From assembly GCA_031763025.1 (NCBI GenBank), contig JASSKH010000001.1:17709142-17773141 (forward strand): DNA of 64,000 bases. The letters are read 5' to 3'. Below are positions 31,340-42,259 of this stretch, one piece after another. This DNA comes from Macrocystis pyrifera. Taxonomy: Eukaryota; Sar; Phaeophyceae; Laminariales; Laminariaceae. Positions within the stretch are counted from its first letter, which is position 1; every line of letters starts with the position of its first letter. Position numbers and translations under genes: made by a program. The notes beneath the pieces are model-generated. The model was not told the DNA's origin and searched no databases. It saw nothing but the letters and a program-made list of their open reading frames with translations.

Positions 31340-34300
31340 GGGTGGGGGGGGGGGGGCGTACTCCTTTATATCTTGCCATAGTTATTTGACCATTGACCAC
31401 GCATCCCTTTCGAGGCGGAGCACCGTTCTCACTCCTAATAGATACACCTCCAACAATTGGGCGCTCATTACGTTGTTTCCAAATATTGCATAGAAACGTT
31501 TTGATAATCTGATCCCCTTCCTGTTTGGCCGCCTGTGGCCACCATCTATCTCCTAGGATGGCGACCATTTTATCATTGCTATCTAGTATATCAAACTTCT
31601 CCGTGTCACATTAGTCTATTTCCCTTATCTCCTCGTCTAACATATCCCGTTCCTCCTTGTATATTTCAAATTCTCCTACTGTGTGAGTTCTACTCTCTAT
31701 TGCTTTGCCACACGGGCACATCTGTGCATCTACTTCCTCCTGCTCCCGGCTACCGATATACCTCTTTCGTCTTTTTGGCAGGTCCAGGTCACCTGCACGA
31801 AAGCGCAGTTTCAGCGATTTCGCGAAGCCCATCGGGCCGTGCAAACACGTTTTCATTCATATTCCTTCCCTCAATCCCCCGTATATCTCTAACTGATTTT
31901 CCGATTCCACCTTGTTTCTTAGCGCTAGCCTTTCCCTTCGTTCCATCCATAATTCTACGCTAGCCTTGCACCTCCCAAACGTCCCGGTAGACATCACCTC
32001 TTCTTGGTTTCCCCCTTTATCCTTCCATTCTCGACTACGCCATCCCACCCTATTCCAGCTCGCCCTTTCGTTACTTTCTCCTTACAGCTCTAACAATTTT
32101 GGCTGGCAACCTCTTTTTTGGCATATTCCTTACTTTAAATTACCAATCCAACTTCCTCCTGTCTCTATTTGTCTTCAATGGGCGCATTCCCAGTTCTGCT
32201 TTTTGTACTGAATTACCTGTCGTACTTGGACGTTTGTAGCTACTGACATACGTGCTGGTTTCAACTGTTTTACGAGTTTTGCGTTCCCTTCCCATACGTC
32301 TCCTGCATATTCTAGCTGTAGTGTTATCACGTTCATAAGGATACATCTCTTAATCCTAGTGTCAAGGTGCGAGTCTGTTAGGATTGCATCTATCTTGCCT
32401 GCGTGTGATTTACCCTTTCCTCTTACTTTTGCTAGGTGTGTATCCCAAGAGCAGTCTTTTGATATCTCGACGCTAAGTTACGTATACTGGTCCACGATCG
32501 GCAATCCATCTCGTCCCCTTTCCAACTGGAATTTACCGAGTTTATATTATCTTCGTTACGAACAACAACTGCGCATTTCTTGAGGTTCGCCGTCACCCTC
32601 CATTTCCTAGTGTATTCTAGCACCCTCTCTATTTGTTTCTGCAATCCTTCGGGCGTTTCTGATATCCCCACTAAGTCATCTGCAAACGTCAATCCCGACA
32701 CCGTATCTCCCCCTACCATGACTCCCTGCCTTGCTGCTTCGGCTGCTACTATCAGGTCTTTAATATATATCTTGAATAGGTTAGGTGACATCGTACATCC
32801 CTGTGCAACTCCTTGTAAACTATCAACATACTTCGATATTTCCCGCCGAGCATCACAGCCTTTTTCGCACATTCCGTAATATTTTTCATCGTTCTCCACA
32901 TCTTTCCTCTGATTCCTATTTCCCACAGTTTTTTCCACAATCCATTTCTCCATGTTGTGTTGAAGGCTTCACATCTAGAAAGAATCAGTACGTTGTTAGT
33001 CCCGCGTCTTTCCTACCTTGGATTATCTTTTCTAAGGTGCACACGTGGTCCACGCAGCTACAGTTTGGCCTAAAGCCTGCTTGCCCTTCGCTTACTTTGT
33101 CTTCCCTCTCCATCATCGTTCCCAATATATCGTTCACAATCCTACAAAATGTTTTGCCTAATAGGCTTAGTAGCGTTATCCCTCTGTAGTTCCCCGGGTC
33201 AGCCTTATCTCCTTTCTTGAATAAGTTTACTACTACTCCTTCTCTCCACCTCCTAGGTGTATACTCGTTTCTCCGTATGCAGTTATACAACATGACCATC
33301 ATGTTAAGCATTTCGTCTCCTCCGTACGTCATAAATTCGTTCACTATTTGGTCTGCCCCGGCTACCTTTCTATTATCAAGTTTAGCTACACATTTCTTTA
33401 CTTCTTCCCTTGTGAACTCTCTCTGTAACCCTACTGATCTACTAGCTTCCCACGTCTGATGCATCTACGTTCGCGTCTGCCCACGCGTTGATTTCCTTGT
33501 CGAATTCTGCGTCAAATATTCCGTTGACTGTGGATGCTCCTAGCTTACGGCAATGCTCTACTCGTACTTCCCTTTTCCCCTTCGAACTACTATAGATTTT
33601 ACCGTTACGTGCTCTTAAGGTAGCTATTTCCGCGTCTGCTTCTCCCTCTGATTTACCCTTTATCCCTTCTACCTCCACCCGCATCTGCTTCATCCTGCCC
33701 TCAAAGTCTTCATTCGTTTCATTTACTACGCCCTTCCATACCCCTTTCTTCTTCTCGACCATCTCTTCTACGTTCTTTCTAGCTATAGCATATTCCTCCC
33801 ATCCTGTCGTAGTTCCAATCGATTGTATCTTGCGTGTGCCCTTCTCCTTGCTCTTAAAAGCCTCTTTCACTCCATCATCCTATCATTTAACTGTTCTGTT
33901 ACATACTATCAACTTCTCCCCTCTTACTTTATTTGCTGTGGTCTTGACCAACTACCCCCATGCTTCTAGTATCCCTTGTTGTACCTATTATTTCCAATAG
34001 CTCGGAAAATTGCTCTGCATATTTGGTCGTATCTTCTTGGAGCTCTTCCCGTTTCTCTTTTACTTCTATTTTATCCATTCTCCATCTGTACAATTTCCTA
34101 CCTCGTCTATGTTTAATGACTCTTGTTCGCTGGCTGTCTGCCCATAATAGACAGTGATCCGTAGTTCCTACATCCGCCGCGCATATATGTCGTTCCGTTT
34201 CCTTACCACTTCCATTTTCTACTACTATAAAGTCGAGGATGGAGCTTTCTCTCTTTTGTGTGCACTGTCTAGTCCATTCTGGTTCTACTTTTTTTACTCT

Positions 34301-34561
34301 GTCGTTCAACGTCGTTATCTCGTTGTGCTTAAGAAACTTAAACATCTCTTCCCCATTCCGGGTACTTGTTACTTCCAAATATTAGTCCTATGTTCCCATT
34401 CAGTTTGCTTGCCTTCCCAATTCTTGAATTAAATCTCCCACTAGCACTACTTCTCCTTGCGTTTTATACTTCTGTACATCTGCTGCTACTTCTCCGAACT
34501 TCTTCTGTATTTATGTTATCATATGCTTCGACTCTGGGGGCACATAGATGCTTCCTAAGAA
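31340..34561 (-). mobile_element. LINE family 2, longer copy inserted in copia integrase
   Basis: On the minus strand it runs from a truncated endonuclease at 34561 to a C-rich tail at 31357-31340. It is flanked by GTCCGAGCTGATAGGGGCG (31321-31339) and GTCCGATCTGACGGGGGCG (34562-34580), which match at 16 of 19 positions and encode the same integrase motif, so they are a target duplication that has since diverged. The host copia frame resumes on the far side. The size is 3.2 kb. Confidence 0.88.
31535..34500 (-). pseudogene. LINE-2 family polyprotein: endonuclease end, RT, C-terminal domain
   Basis: On the minus strand: the distal endonuclease (34378-33929) has ILDFIVVENGSG and TTDHCLLWAD (terminal Asp-His). 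A charged linker covers 33870-33442. The RT is in 33464-32985 and 32953-32432 with KVAGADQIVNEF, NYRGITLLSLLGKT, EGQAGFRPNCS, VAQGCTMSPNLF and catalytic FADD at complement 32675-32686. The distal finger-like CPCGKAIESRTH is in 31856-31611. Several frameshifts and stops separate these blocks. Order and motifs agree with the plus-strand copy. Confidence 0.85.
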
Positions 34562-35100
34562 GTCCGATCTGACGGGGGCGGTTGTAAATCACGAGGGATC
34601 AAGCAGGAATTCACGACGGCCATCAGTCCCTAATTCAATGGAGTATAAGAGCGCGAGCTACGTGTAATTGAGACGGCCGGAATGGCGGGCCGAATCCAGG
34701 CTCACGAGCGTTTTCCCGGCGCGCGACTCCCGGCCACTGCATCGTTGTGGGCGGAAGCAACTCACTGGGCGTGTGACGCCTTGAACCGCACAGCAACGAC
34801 AGCTAATCCAGAGAGCAAATCGCCGCATGAGATGTGGCATGGTACCTCCCCCCCGGTAGTACTACTACCTTTCCTCAAGCCTGGCTACTGCAAGGTGAAG
34901 AGGGAAAACAAGTCACAGGCGAAAGCACAGGAGTGTTCTTACCTTAGCCCTGCACCCAACTCCCCTCGAGACTCGGTACGAGTATTGACTGAGGCAACGC
35001 ACTGTGCTAATCACGCGAAATGTCACCTGGCAACGCGTGTCGCCTGCACCACCTGTACCTGTCGAGGCGAATGACACCCTGTCTACAGAAAAGGGGAGTC
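34562..35100 (+). pseudogene. Ty1/copia integrase, C-terminal part
   Basis: Resumes VRSDGGG after the LINE-2 insertion, then QEFTTAISP and, from 34682, ASLWAEATHWACDALNRTAT and SKSPHEMWHG, characteristic of the copia integrase end. A stop follows the core at about 34615 and the catalytic Glu region is damaged. The first stretch and 30373-31339 would be contiguous without the LINE. Confidence 0.78.
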
Positions 35101-35229
35101 CGAGGCAGACGACGTGAGTACGTCGGACCGAGATGATGGGGGGGGGTGTGGATGAGCTGGACGACGGTCTGGTTCACTTGAACGACCTCGACGTGACGTG
35201 GGGTTTGAATTGGACGCATTTATGCACGG

Positions 35230-36395
35230 GTGCGCACAGCAGGCACTGCCGCCGGTGAGGCCGGCGACAGAACACCCGAGACATTGGATTCGTCTCAACG
35301 GCGCGCCGTGGAGGCCTCCTCGGCCCAGATGGGGAGGGCCGAAACAGCCGAGACGATGGGTTCGTCTCAAGAGGGCGCCGTGGACGTCTCCTCGGTCCCG
35401 GCCGGGAGGGTCGAAAGCGACCCGGGCGCAGCATCAGCCTCCGACACTGGCCAAGGGGACGGTGAGGATCCCCGTGCGGTCCTGTCGGGGAGGCCAGCAC
35501 ACGAGCTCAGCAGCTGGGGCCGGCTCCCCCCGACAGTACGAGACCGGAACCGGGGTCATCGCCAACGCCTGGAAGGTGAACCTGCTGTGTACAAGGTAAG
35601 GATGAGCTATGGAACCGCAGATGCGCTGCTTGCGGCAGCATACGAGTGGTGCACATCCTGGACGACGGAGGACGCCGTGGTCTTGATGGCCGGAGGACTT
35701 GTTGTGGAGAATAAAGGGGAGTTGAGCATGTGCATGCCGATTGGTTTTCCGGATGACGTAGAACCGCCCCCGCAGTCCGCAGCAGATGTAGAGCGTTCTC
35801 GGTAAAAAAGCGGCGTGGCTCGAGGCCATAAAAATTGAGTTGGACGGTCACAAAAGGACCGGTACGTACGAAGCCGAGACACCGCCACAAGGGCGATAAC
35901 CTGTAGATGCGAAGTGGGTGTGTACCTACAAGACGGACAAGGATAGTAAAGACAAAGGCCAGACTTGCGGCAACCCTTGAGGGTTTTAGCCAGATGCAGG
36001 AAGTAGATTAGTTTCAAGTGCTTGCACCAACTCCCTCCTCAGCGTCAGTTACATTTCTGGAAGCTGTTGCCAATGCACAGGGTTTAAAGATTTTCCATCT
36101 AGACGTCGCACAAGATTTTTTTTGCGCGAAACTCGACGCCGAGATACACATGCAACTACCCGGTGGGCGTGGTGACATGTCAGGAAAAACCGTCCGCCTA
36201 AACATATCACTGTATGGTCTAAAGCAGAGCGGGCGGCAGTGAGCCGGGTGTTGGTAGAGACCGTGGTAGAGTACGGTATGAAGCAGTGTAGGTCTGACCC
36301 GTGTGTGTTTCGAATGGTTGCGGACAGCAAGGTTGAGGTGATCATGGTCACTCAAGTAAATGACATCGTGATCGCAGGATCGGACCCCGATCCCA
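35230..36395 (+). pseudogene. Ty1/copia linker and reverse transcriptase (3'-truncated)
   Basis: The linker (35230-35800) contains a doubled 23-24 residue unit (ETLDSSQRRAVEASS / ETMGSSQEGAVDVSS). RT starts near 35810 (IKIELDGHKRTGTYEAE) and shows DAKWVCTYKTDKD, FHLDVAQDFF (palm Asp; usual ALYM-like Ala/Phe altered), RLNISLYGLKQSGRQ and, after a stop at 36241, VNDIVIAGSD where YVDD is expected. Homology stops near 36395 where a minus-strand gypsy sequence begins, so RNase H and the 3' LTR are absent. Confidence 0.78.
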
Positions 36396-39300
36396 GTTGG
36401 CGTGCGAATAGCGCGCTGCGGAATCACCGAACTGAGATTCGGCAGCTTTTATGTGCGGCATCCAAGTCAGTCGTGGTGACGGGCGGTACGTCAGTCGGCC
36501 GCGGAAGCCGTAAACGAAGAGTTCCCACGGGCTCGACACGATCGCGGTCGGACGAAATGGGTGCCGTCGGTGCTGGCGATGCGACCAATGCAGGGGCTAT
36601 AAAGACGGCCAGGAGCAATCCAGGCCGTGGAACTCGCGTTGGGGTGGTAGCACGCCGGACTGATGGTCTAGGGGCTCCGCCGGACATGAAGTCATATTCA
36701 ACAGCGGTCGGCGCCGAGCCAGTGGCATCGGTAGTTCGTCGGCGCGTCCGGGTGGAAATGCGATCCGATCGCGGCAGGTCACTCAGAGGCGCCGGGTTGC
36801 GAGGCGGCGAAGGTACAGACGCGGCCGGATCAGTGATCACGGGGAATTCTCCTCCCCGTGAAGTAGTCGTCCGTAGAGGAGCGTACTGGGTGACATTTGT
36901 CGCGGCAGCCGGGATCTCTGCAGAGCCCTTGCCGCCCCTTGAGGAAACAAAAAAAACGATGCAAAAACAGTCGAAGCGGTGGGTGCAAAAAGCCCGGACG
37001 GCAATCGGGCGACGCAAGCAGATACACGATCGACGAATCTCCTCAAAAGAGCAAAACGATCGTCAATCCTACGTGGTCTGTGTGCGCGAACCTCGCGAAA
37101 ACCCGAGGAAGTGAAAGGTAGCCCACCCAAAACGGTGCTATCGGGGCGGGGCCCCAGTTCACTCAAGCCGACACCGGTAGTCGGTGAAGAACAAGTGCGA
37201 AACCCGCACGTTCGAATGAGGAACATACCGCCGTTCTTGACGGGGGTAACACTGCTAGACCCACTGTGGTCGTGCGCTGTTGCGGGCTGTGGCAAACGGG
37301 ACAGAAAATCAACAATTGCGTTGGCACTGCCCTTGTGGTACTCGAGTGAGTAGATGAACGCGGCGGGAAGCTCGATGCATCGCTCGACACGCGCGTTGTA
37401 GTCCCCTACTTTGTCGATGCTCTCAAGGTCTTTGTGGTCCGACAACATGCGAATCTTCGTGCCAAAACGTTACCTCGAAGTCGGTTCATGGCCCAGACAA
37501 TACTACCAGGTTCCAAGTCCAGCAAGGTCTAGTGCCTCTCAGAATCGAAGAGAACGCGCCTAATCTATTCAATGGGCCGTAACTAGCCGTTCGATTGTTC
37601 CTGTTTGAGCGCGGAACCAAACCTGTCGATACAAGCGTCGCAGTACACGTGGAAGGGGCGAGAGCCGTGGGCTACGGCGTCCCAGTCAGGGAAGACCAAG
37701 GTTGGTGGGGCGGCGAGTTCGGCGAGAATTTCGCATACGACAACCTCCATAGTCGGCGAAAACTAGTGCTCAACCCTCTTCCGGAGGAGGGCGGTGAAAG
37801 GACGTATCCGCTTAGACAAGTCGGAGGAGAATTCGTGATAGTAACCTACTCCGCTTATCAGCGCGCTGACCTGCCTGAGATTCCGGGGCATGGGAATTTT
37901 CATCAAAGCCGACATCTTTTCGCATCTGGGAATGAGCCAGCGGGGGAAATGGAGTGACCCAAAAACAATTTCATCCGTGGTACCCAGGCGAGCGTTCGAG
38001 AGGAAAAGCTTGAGGTTGTGCTTGCGAAGTCGCTCGAAGAGGGTTCGTATCTTCTTGCAGTGGACCGTCGGATCAGAGTCAAACGCGATCACATCGCGGA
38101 GGTAGGTCGCCACCTGTCCCAAACCTTCACTGACGTCGTCAATCACCTTGACGAACTAGCCGAACGAAGCAGGGCCGCCCTGGGACACGACAAGCCACTC
38201 GTAGAGGCCGTGGGAGTGAAAAATGCTGTGAAGAGAACGGTGTCCCTGCGTGAGATTCTCTGATGAAACGAGAAGACCTAATCAAACAAGGAAAACACCC
38301 GTCCCTTCCCCAGAGAGTCGAGGAATTGGTCCATGCGGGCAGTAGGCAGCTGCCTGAGGCTACTGGCCTGGTTGTGTTTCTTGTAGTTCACGGTGATCTG
38401 AACGTCCCCAGATTTCTTCCAGATGACCACCAGTTGGCTTGACTACGGAGAGGTCAAGTGCTTGATCAGGCCTGCCGCATGATGCTGGTCAAAGATGGCA
38501 TCAACTTCCTTGGCCTCGATGAGATTGATGCGGAAGGCCGGGACGTGCTAGAGGCGCTTCCTTCCGGGAACGAAATCACGAAAGGTGTCAACGAGCAGGA
38601 AATTAAAATCCGCCTTGGACTTTGAGAATCGTTAGGAAATTCACAGAGAACACTCCCCAGCTGTTCGGTGACACCCGGGGTCCAGTCCGTGCCGTGAAGG
38701 TCAAATGTCACCGCTCGCAGATATAACGGCAAACAAGCCCAGACGCGCAGGAACGAAGCGCGCTGTTCTAGGCTTAAACGCTCAAGCAGGGCAGACAAGG
38801 GGGAAGCTCGAGATGCAAGAGGCGAAGCCGCACCGATGAGACCGAGATACCTCAAATAGACCGGAGGAGGGTTGGGGGCTCGGTGTTCGTTCTGTAAAAC
38901 GTCCAACCGGACGCTCACAAGTCCGGCGTGGGCGACTTCGAGGATGCTACCTGGCTCGAAAACTGCCACTCCAATGAGGGCAAGATCCTGTCGCCCGGAG
39001 GCGACGAAGTGCTCTTCAACCAAGGGCAGGTCGGAATGGGGCATCATGTAAAATAAAAAGTGTCCAGTGAGTGCCGGGGGGATATCGTTGCGAACCGAAG
39101 TTGACTGCAAGCAGTTGTGGATCGTTGACCAGGGTGACATATACAGCACCCTCGAGGCGTAGATTGAAACCTCCATCCGAAGCGACGGAGTCGCTGACGC
39201 AAGCGAGCATGCCTCTCGGGGTCTGGTGATAAAACCCCGGCTCGCCAAAAATGCGTTGGTCCGACAACCGAGGTGGCAGAGAATGGTATCAGCAGCTATT

Positions 39301-40090
39301 AAAACGCAGTCACATGTCACGTCCCAGCAGCACGGTGTGCTGCATCAGTGAGGAGGGAACTACGCAAGCCCATACGAGAGGGAGCACGTAGGCTCATCTT
39401 CTCGAAAAACATGGACGCTCAGGGGTACACTCGTCGACGTGTTCAGAGAGGCCGATTCACCAAAGCCCCCCCAAGACCGAGGGGAACATTTCTGCTCGCA
39501 CGCGATAGATCTCACACAAACCGCGAGCACGCGATGTAAAACATCTTGCCGAGGCCACAGTGGAATCTTCTTGCCTTGGAAGTGGTCCGGTTACATGTGA
39601 CATGGCGTCGAGAAAAATGTACGAGCCACTTGTTGACGTGACCACACTCCCTGTATTGCAGTACCGACATCGAGCTACGTTCTGTTGGGCCCTACAGTAA
39701 ACCCTAACTTTGTGGTCGTGAGCTCCCACTACCAATGGCTGAAGCATGTCGTTAATATCCCAAAATATCGCTTTAAAATGTAACGCGACGCGCTTAGTGG
39801 GTTCTGCCAACCTTGCCTTTATGGCGTTGCTTGGGAGCTGGGGGACCTTTTGGTGTCATTTGTTCAAATATGCGGTTGTGTTTCATGTTTGTGTTTCATG
39901 TTTCAGAGCTTTGACGGTCGCGTCCTTCCAACCATTGGCGTTACCGGCGGCGAGATCAAGGTAATCAATACGTATCCGCTCCATCTCGTGCGCTGACACC
40001 TTACGAAAATCCAACCAGCTGCTCCGGAAGCAAGGCCTGGTTAAACCTGACACCGTACAATACACTGTTGCTGTGGTTGATATCACGCTC
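36396..40090 (-). pseudogene. Decayed Ty3/gypsy element (Gag end, Pol)
   Basis: On the minus strand: a possible Gag end with a damaged knuckle (CRYCNT, about 39680), a long pre-RT segment (39320-38640), then RT with FRINLIEAKEVDAIFDQHHA, LVVIWKKSGD, ITVNYKKHN, RVFSLFD, a broken YLRDVIAFD in place of YLDD (about 38090), the thumb LRKHNLKLFLS and GVGYYHEF. RNase H remnants (SDHKDLESI, FIYSLEYHKGSANAIVDFLS) lie at 37448-37270. Below 37000 is a Pro/Arg-rich linker; integrase is missing. Multiple stops and frameshifts. No LTRs found. It is a different, older lineage than the element at 54.5 kb. Confidence 0.75.
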
Positions 40091-40256
40091 CTCTGGTCCG
40101 CTTAGACACGGGATCTACCACACATGTGTACGTTTCCCAAAACCATCTTCGAACCGTTAACACTGAAAATTTCCGCACAACCACCTTGGGACCGTTCCGA
40201 ACCCCTCGCAGCACTCCTGATACGTTTCTGGATGGTAAAAACCCCAACCCCAAACG

Positions 40257-40835
40257 ATGTCAGCGATAGAGCCATCTTCTTCCAGAGTAGGGGCGTCTTC
40301 AGTTTGCTCGACTTCGTCGTTTATTCCAACGGCATGGATAGCCGACGCCTTCAAATTCAAGGGTATCCCCGCACTGAGGCATTTGCTTTGTGGCATGGAG
40401 ATGGACCTGGTGGATGTGGTGTTTCAGAGCTCGCCCCCGGGGCCGTTGATGAACTGGCTAAGGTTGCCGCGTGAGTGCGTCGCGGTCGTGGGAAATTTGG
40501 CTGCTGTAAAGCGAGCGCTTACCGCAAAAATGATACCCAAACACCACCCGAATGGTCGCAACCGGCGCCGCTTTAGCACCTGGCCGCGGAAACAGGAAGT
40601 TTGAAGCGTTCTGAAGGAACTTTTGACGGCAGGTGTGGATGTGCGCGAGAGTGACAGCTCTCGTCACGACGGAACAACGCTGCACTGTGCGATCGCTGCG
40701 CGGAGTGGGGCTGCGGTTAGAGCTCTCATCAGCGCCGGAACTAGGATCAACGCGCTGGACGCAAATGGGCGAACCCCTTTTCATCACTCTTGTATACACG
40801 GGCGCCTAGTGGCGCTGTGTTGTTCTAGCTGTTGA
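40257..40835 (+). pseudogene. Ankyrin-repeat gene fragment, N-terminal half
   Basis: One frame runs 40257-40835 with a single TGA at 40602. Before the stop it reads MNWLRLPRECVAVVGNLAAV; after it come ankyrin repeats: LKELLTAGVDV, DGTTLHCAIAARSGAAVRAL, ISAGTRINALDANGRTPFHH. The TLHxAxxxG and GxTPLHxA pattern is diagnostic of ankyrin repeats, which mediate protein-protein contacts. I associate the leading LPRE...VGN block with large ankyrin families of brown algae, from memory. The in-frame stop and the loss of repeats after 40835 make it a pseudogene. Confidence 0.7.
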
Positions 40836-41189
40836 AGGGAACCTGTTCACAAACGTTGCTTCTTGGAGAAGAACACCCACCGCGACACCTGGCTGCCATC
40901 CACAATCACCCTGGAATGATCGAGGACCTTCTTTCTTTTCAGCAAAGATTCCAACCGATTCTCCGACGTGAAACGGCTGTCAGGTACCGGTGAGATAGCT
41001 CAGGAAAGTTACGAACGACCTAACGTTAAGTATCAGGGCGTAAAACGGCTGTAAGCTGCGCTCGATGACCAAAGTCCTGCGTATGAGTGTACTGTTCATA
41101 GTGTTTCCCTATTGGCTCCTTGACGTGAATACCCACACTTTCGTCTTATTTTCCCATGAAATCATGCCATACGCTTTATGTGGCTGCTC

Positions 41190-42170
41190 GCTATCGCCGG
41201 GTTGAAGCCTGTTGTGCTGCGAGACGGTCCTGCAGTAGACCCGCCCTACTCGAGTAGGGGTGGCGGCTGTAATGTCGCTGCTTCGAACGGACACCCGGGG
41301 AAGCTGCTCCAGGTCCTTGCCACGGCCGGGCAACGACAGCTCGGGGGCGTGTGTGCAACATAGCGTTGTACCGCGCCCTCAGTGCTGACAGCCCTGACAC
41401 CATTCACGACCTAGTAGCCCTGGGTGCCGACGTGGAATACCGCAGACCGTACATATCTCCTAACGCACACTCTGCAGTGTTGGGATGTTCAAACAGGGCG
41501 GGCGAAACACGTCTACCAGCCGGTGCTCAAGTTGAGGCAAGGATCAACGGAAGCACACCTCTGTACAGCGCCGCTTGTAGATATTATCACCCAATCGCGG
41601 CACGGCCTCTGCTCCATTGGGGAGCCGACGAGACCACGGCGGCCTCCGACGGTAAACGTCCCTCCGAAGATTTCGGTATCAGAGCACCTAACTCAGACGA
41701 GGAGCTGTTTACAGAGAACTTCATCGAGAATCAGCTTGCACGACACGGTATCCGAGAAATGTTTAAGACGGCACCGCAAGACGGAGCTGACGCCACCGTG
41801 GCTGGCTCGTTCTCTGCCTCGCGCGCTGGTTGGCTAGGACTGGCGAGCGGGAGAATCGCTCTTCCGTTCCGTTAGAGAGTATCCCCGATTGATACACAGT
41901 CACTAAGAAGCGTCGAGGAAAAATACCTGGATCTGTCTTGATCCGGAAGCCCGGGGGCACCTGTCGGAGGCAACAGCAGCCTGGGTGCTGGTGCTTAGCC
42001 TGTGCGGTGTGTTGACGGCCGTGGTGCTGGACAGGAGGCCGGGGTTGCGAGACTAGCCAGGAGGGCGCGCTTGATAGCGATAGCGGGGCAGCTTTTTCTG
42101 TGCGAGAGGACTCGAGTGTGAGGGAGGTGGCGAGACATTTGCACCGGAACGTTGATGGTCCGACCATCGT
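41190..42170 (+). pseudogene. Ankyrin-repeat gene fragment, C-terminal half
   Basis: Readable pieces in shifting frames: ALYRALSADSPDTIHDLVAL, GADVEYR, GSTPLYSAACRYYHPIAARP, LLHWGADETTAASDGKRPSE (ankyrin repeats), then REMFKTAPQD. In a neighbouring frame RHRGWLVLCLARWL and a basic tail end the family's C-terminus. With the piece at 40257 it describes one ankyrin gene that has lost its frame. The spacer 40836-41190 shows no clear repeats. Confidence 0.65.
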
Positions 42171-42259
42171 ATGTTATTCCTCCAACAGTCCTGTATATGT
42201 GCCGGTATGTGTTGCAGGAAACGGGCGGCCTTGCCCAGTCGAAGTTGCACGTATTATTA

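Noticed and set aside
36239..37114. 291-codon plus-strand frame as one gene
   Set aside because: Its first 50 codons are copia RT and the rest is the antisense of a minus-strand gypsy linker, so it crosses an element junction.
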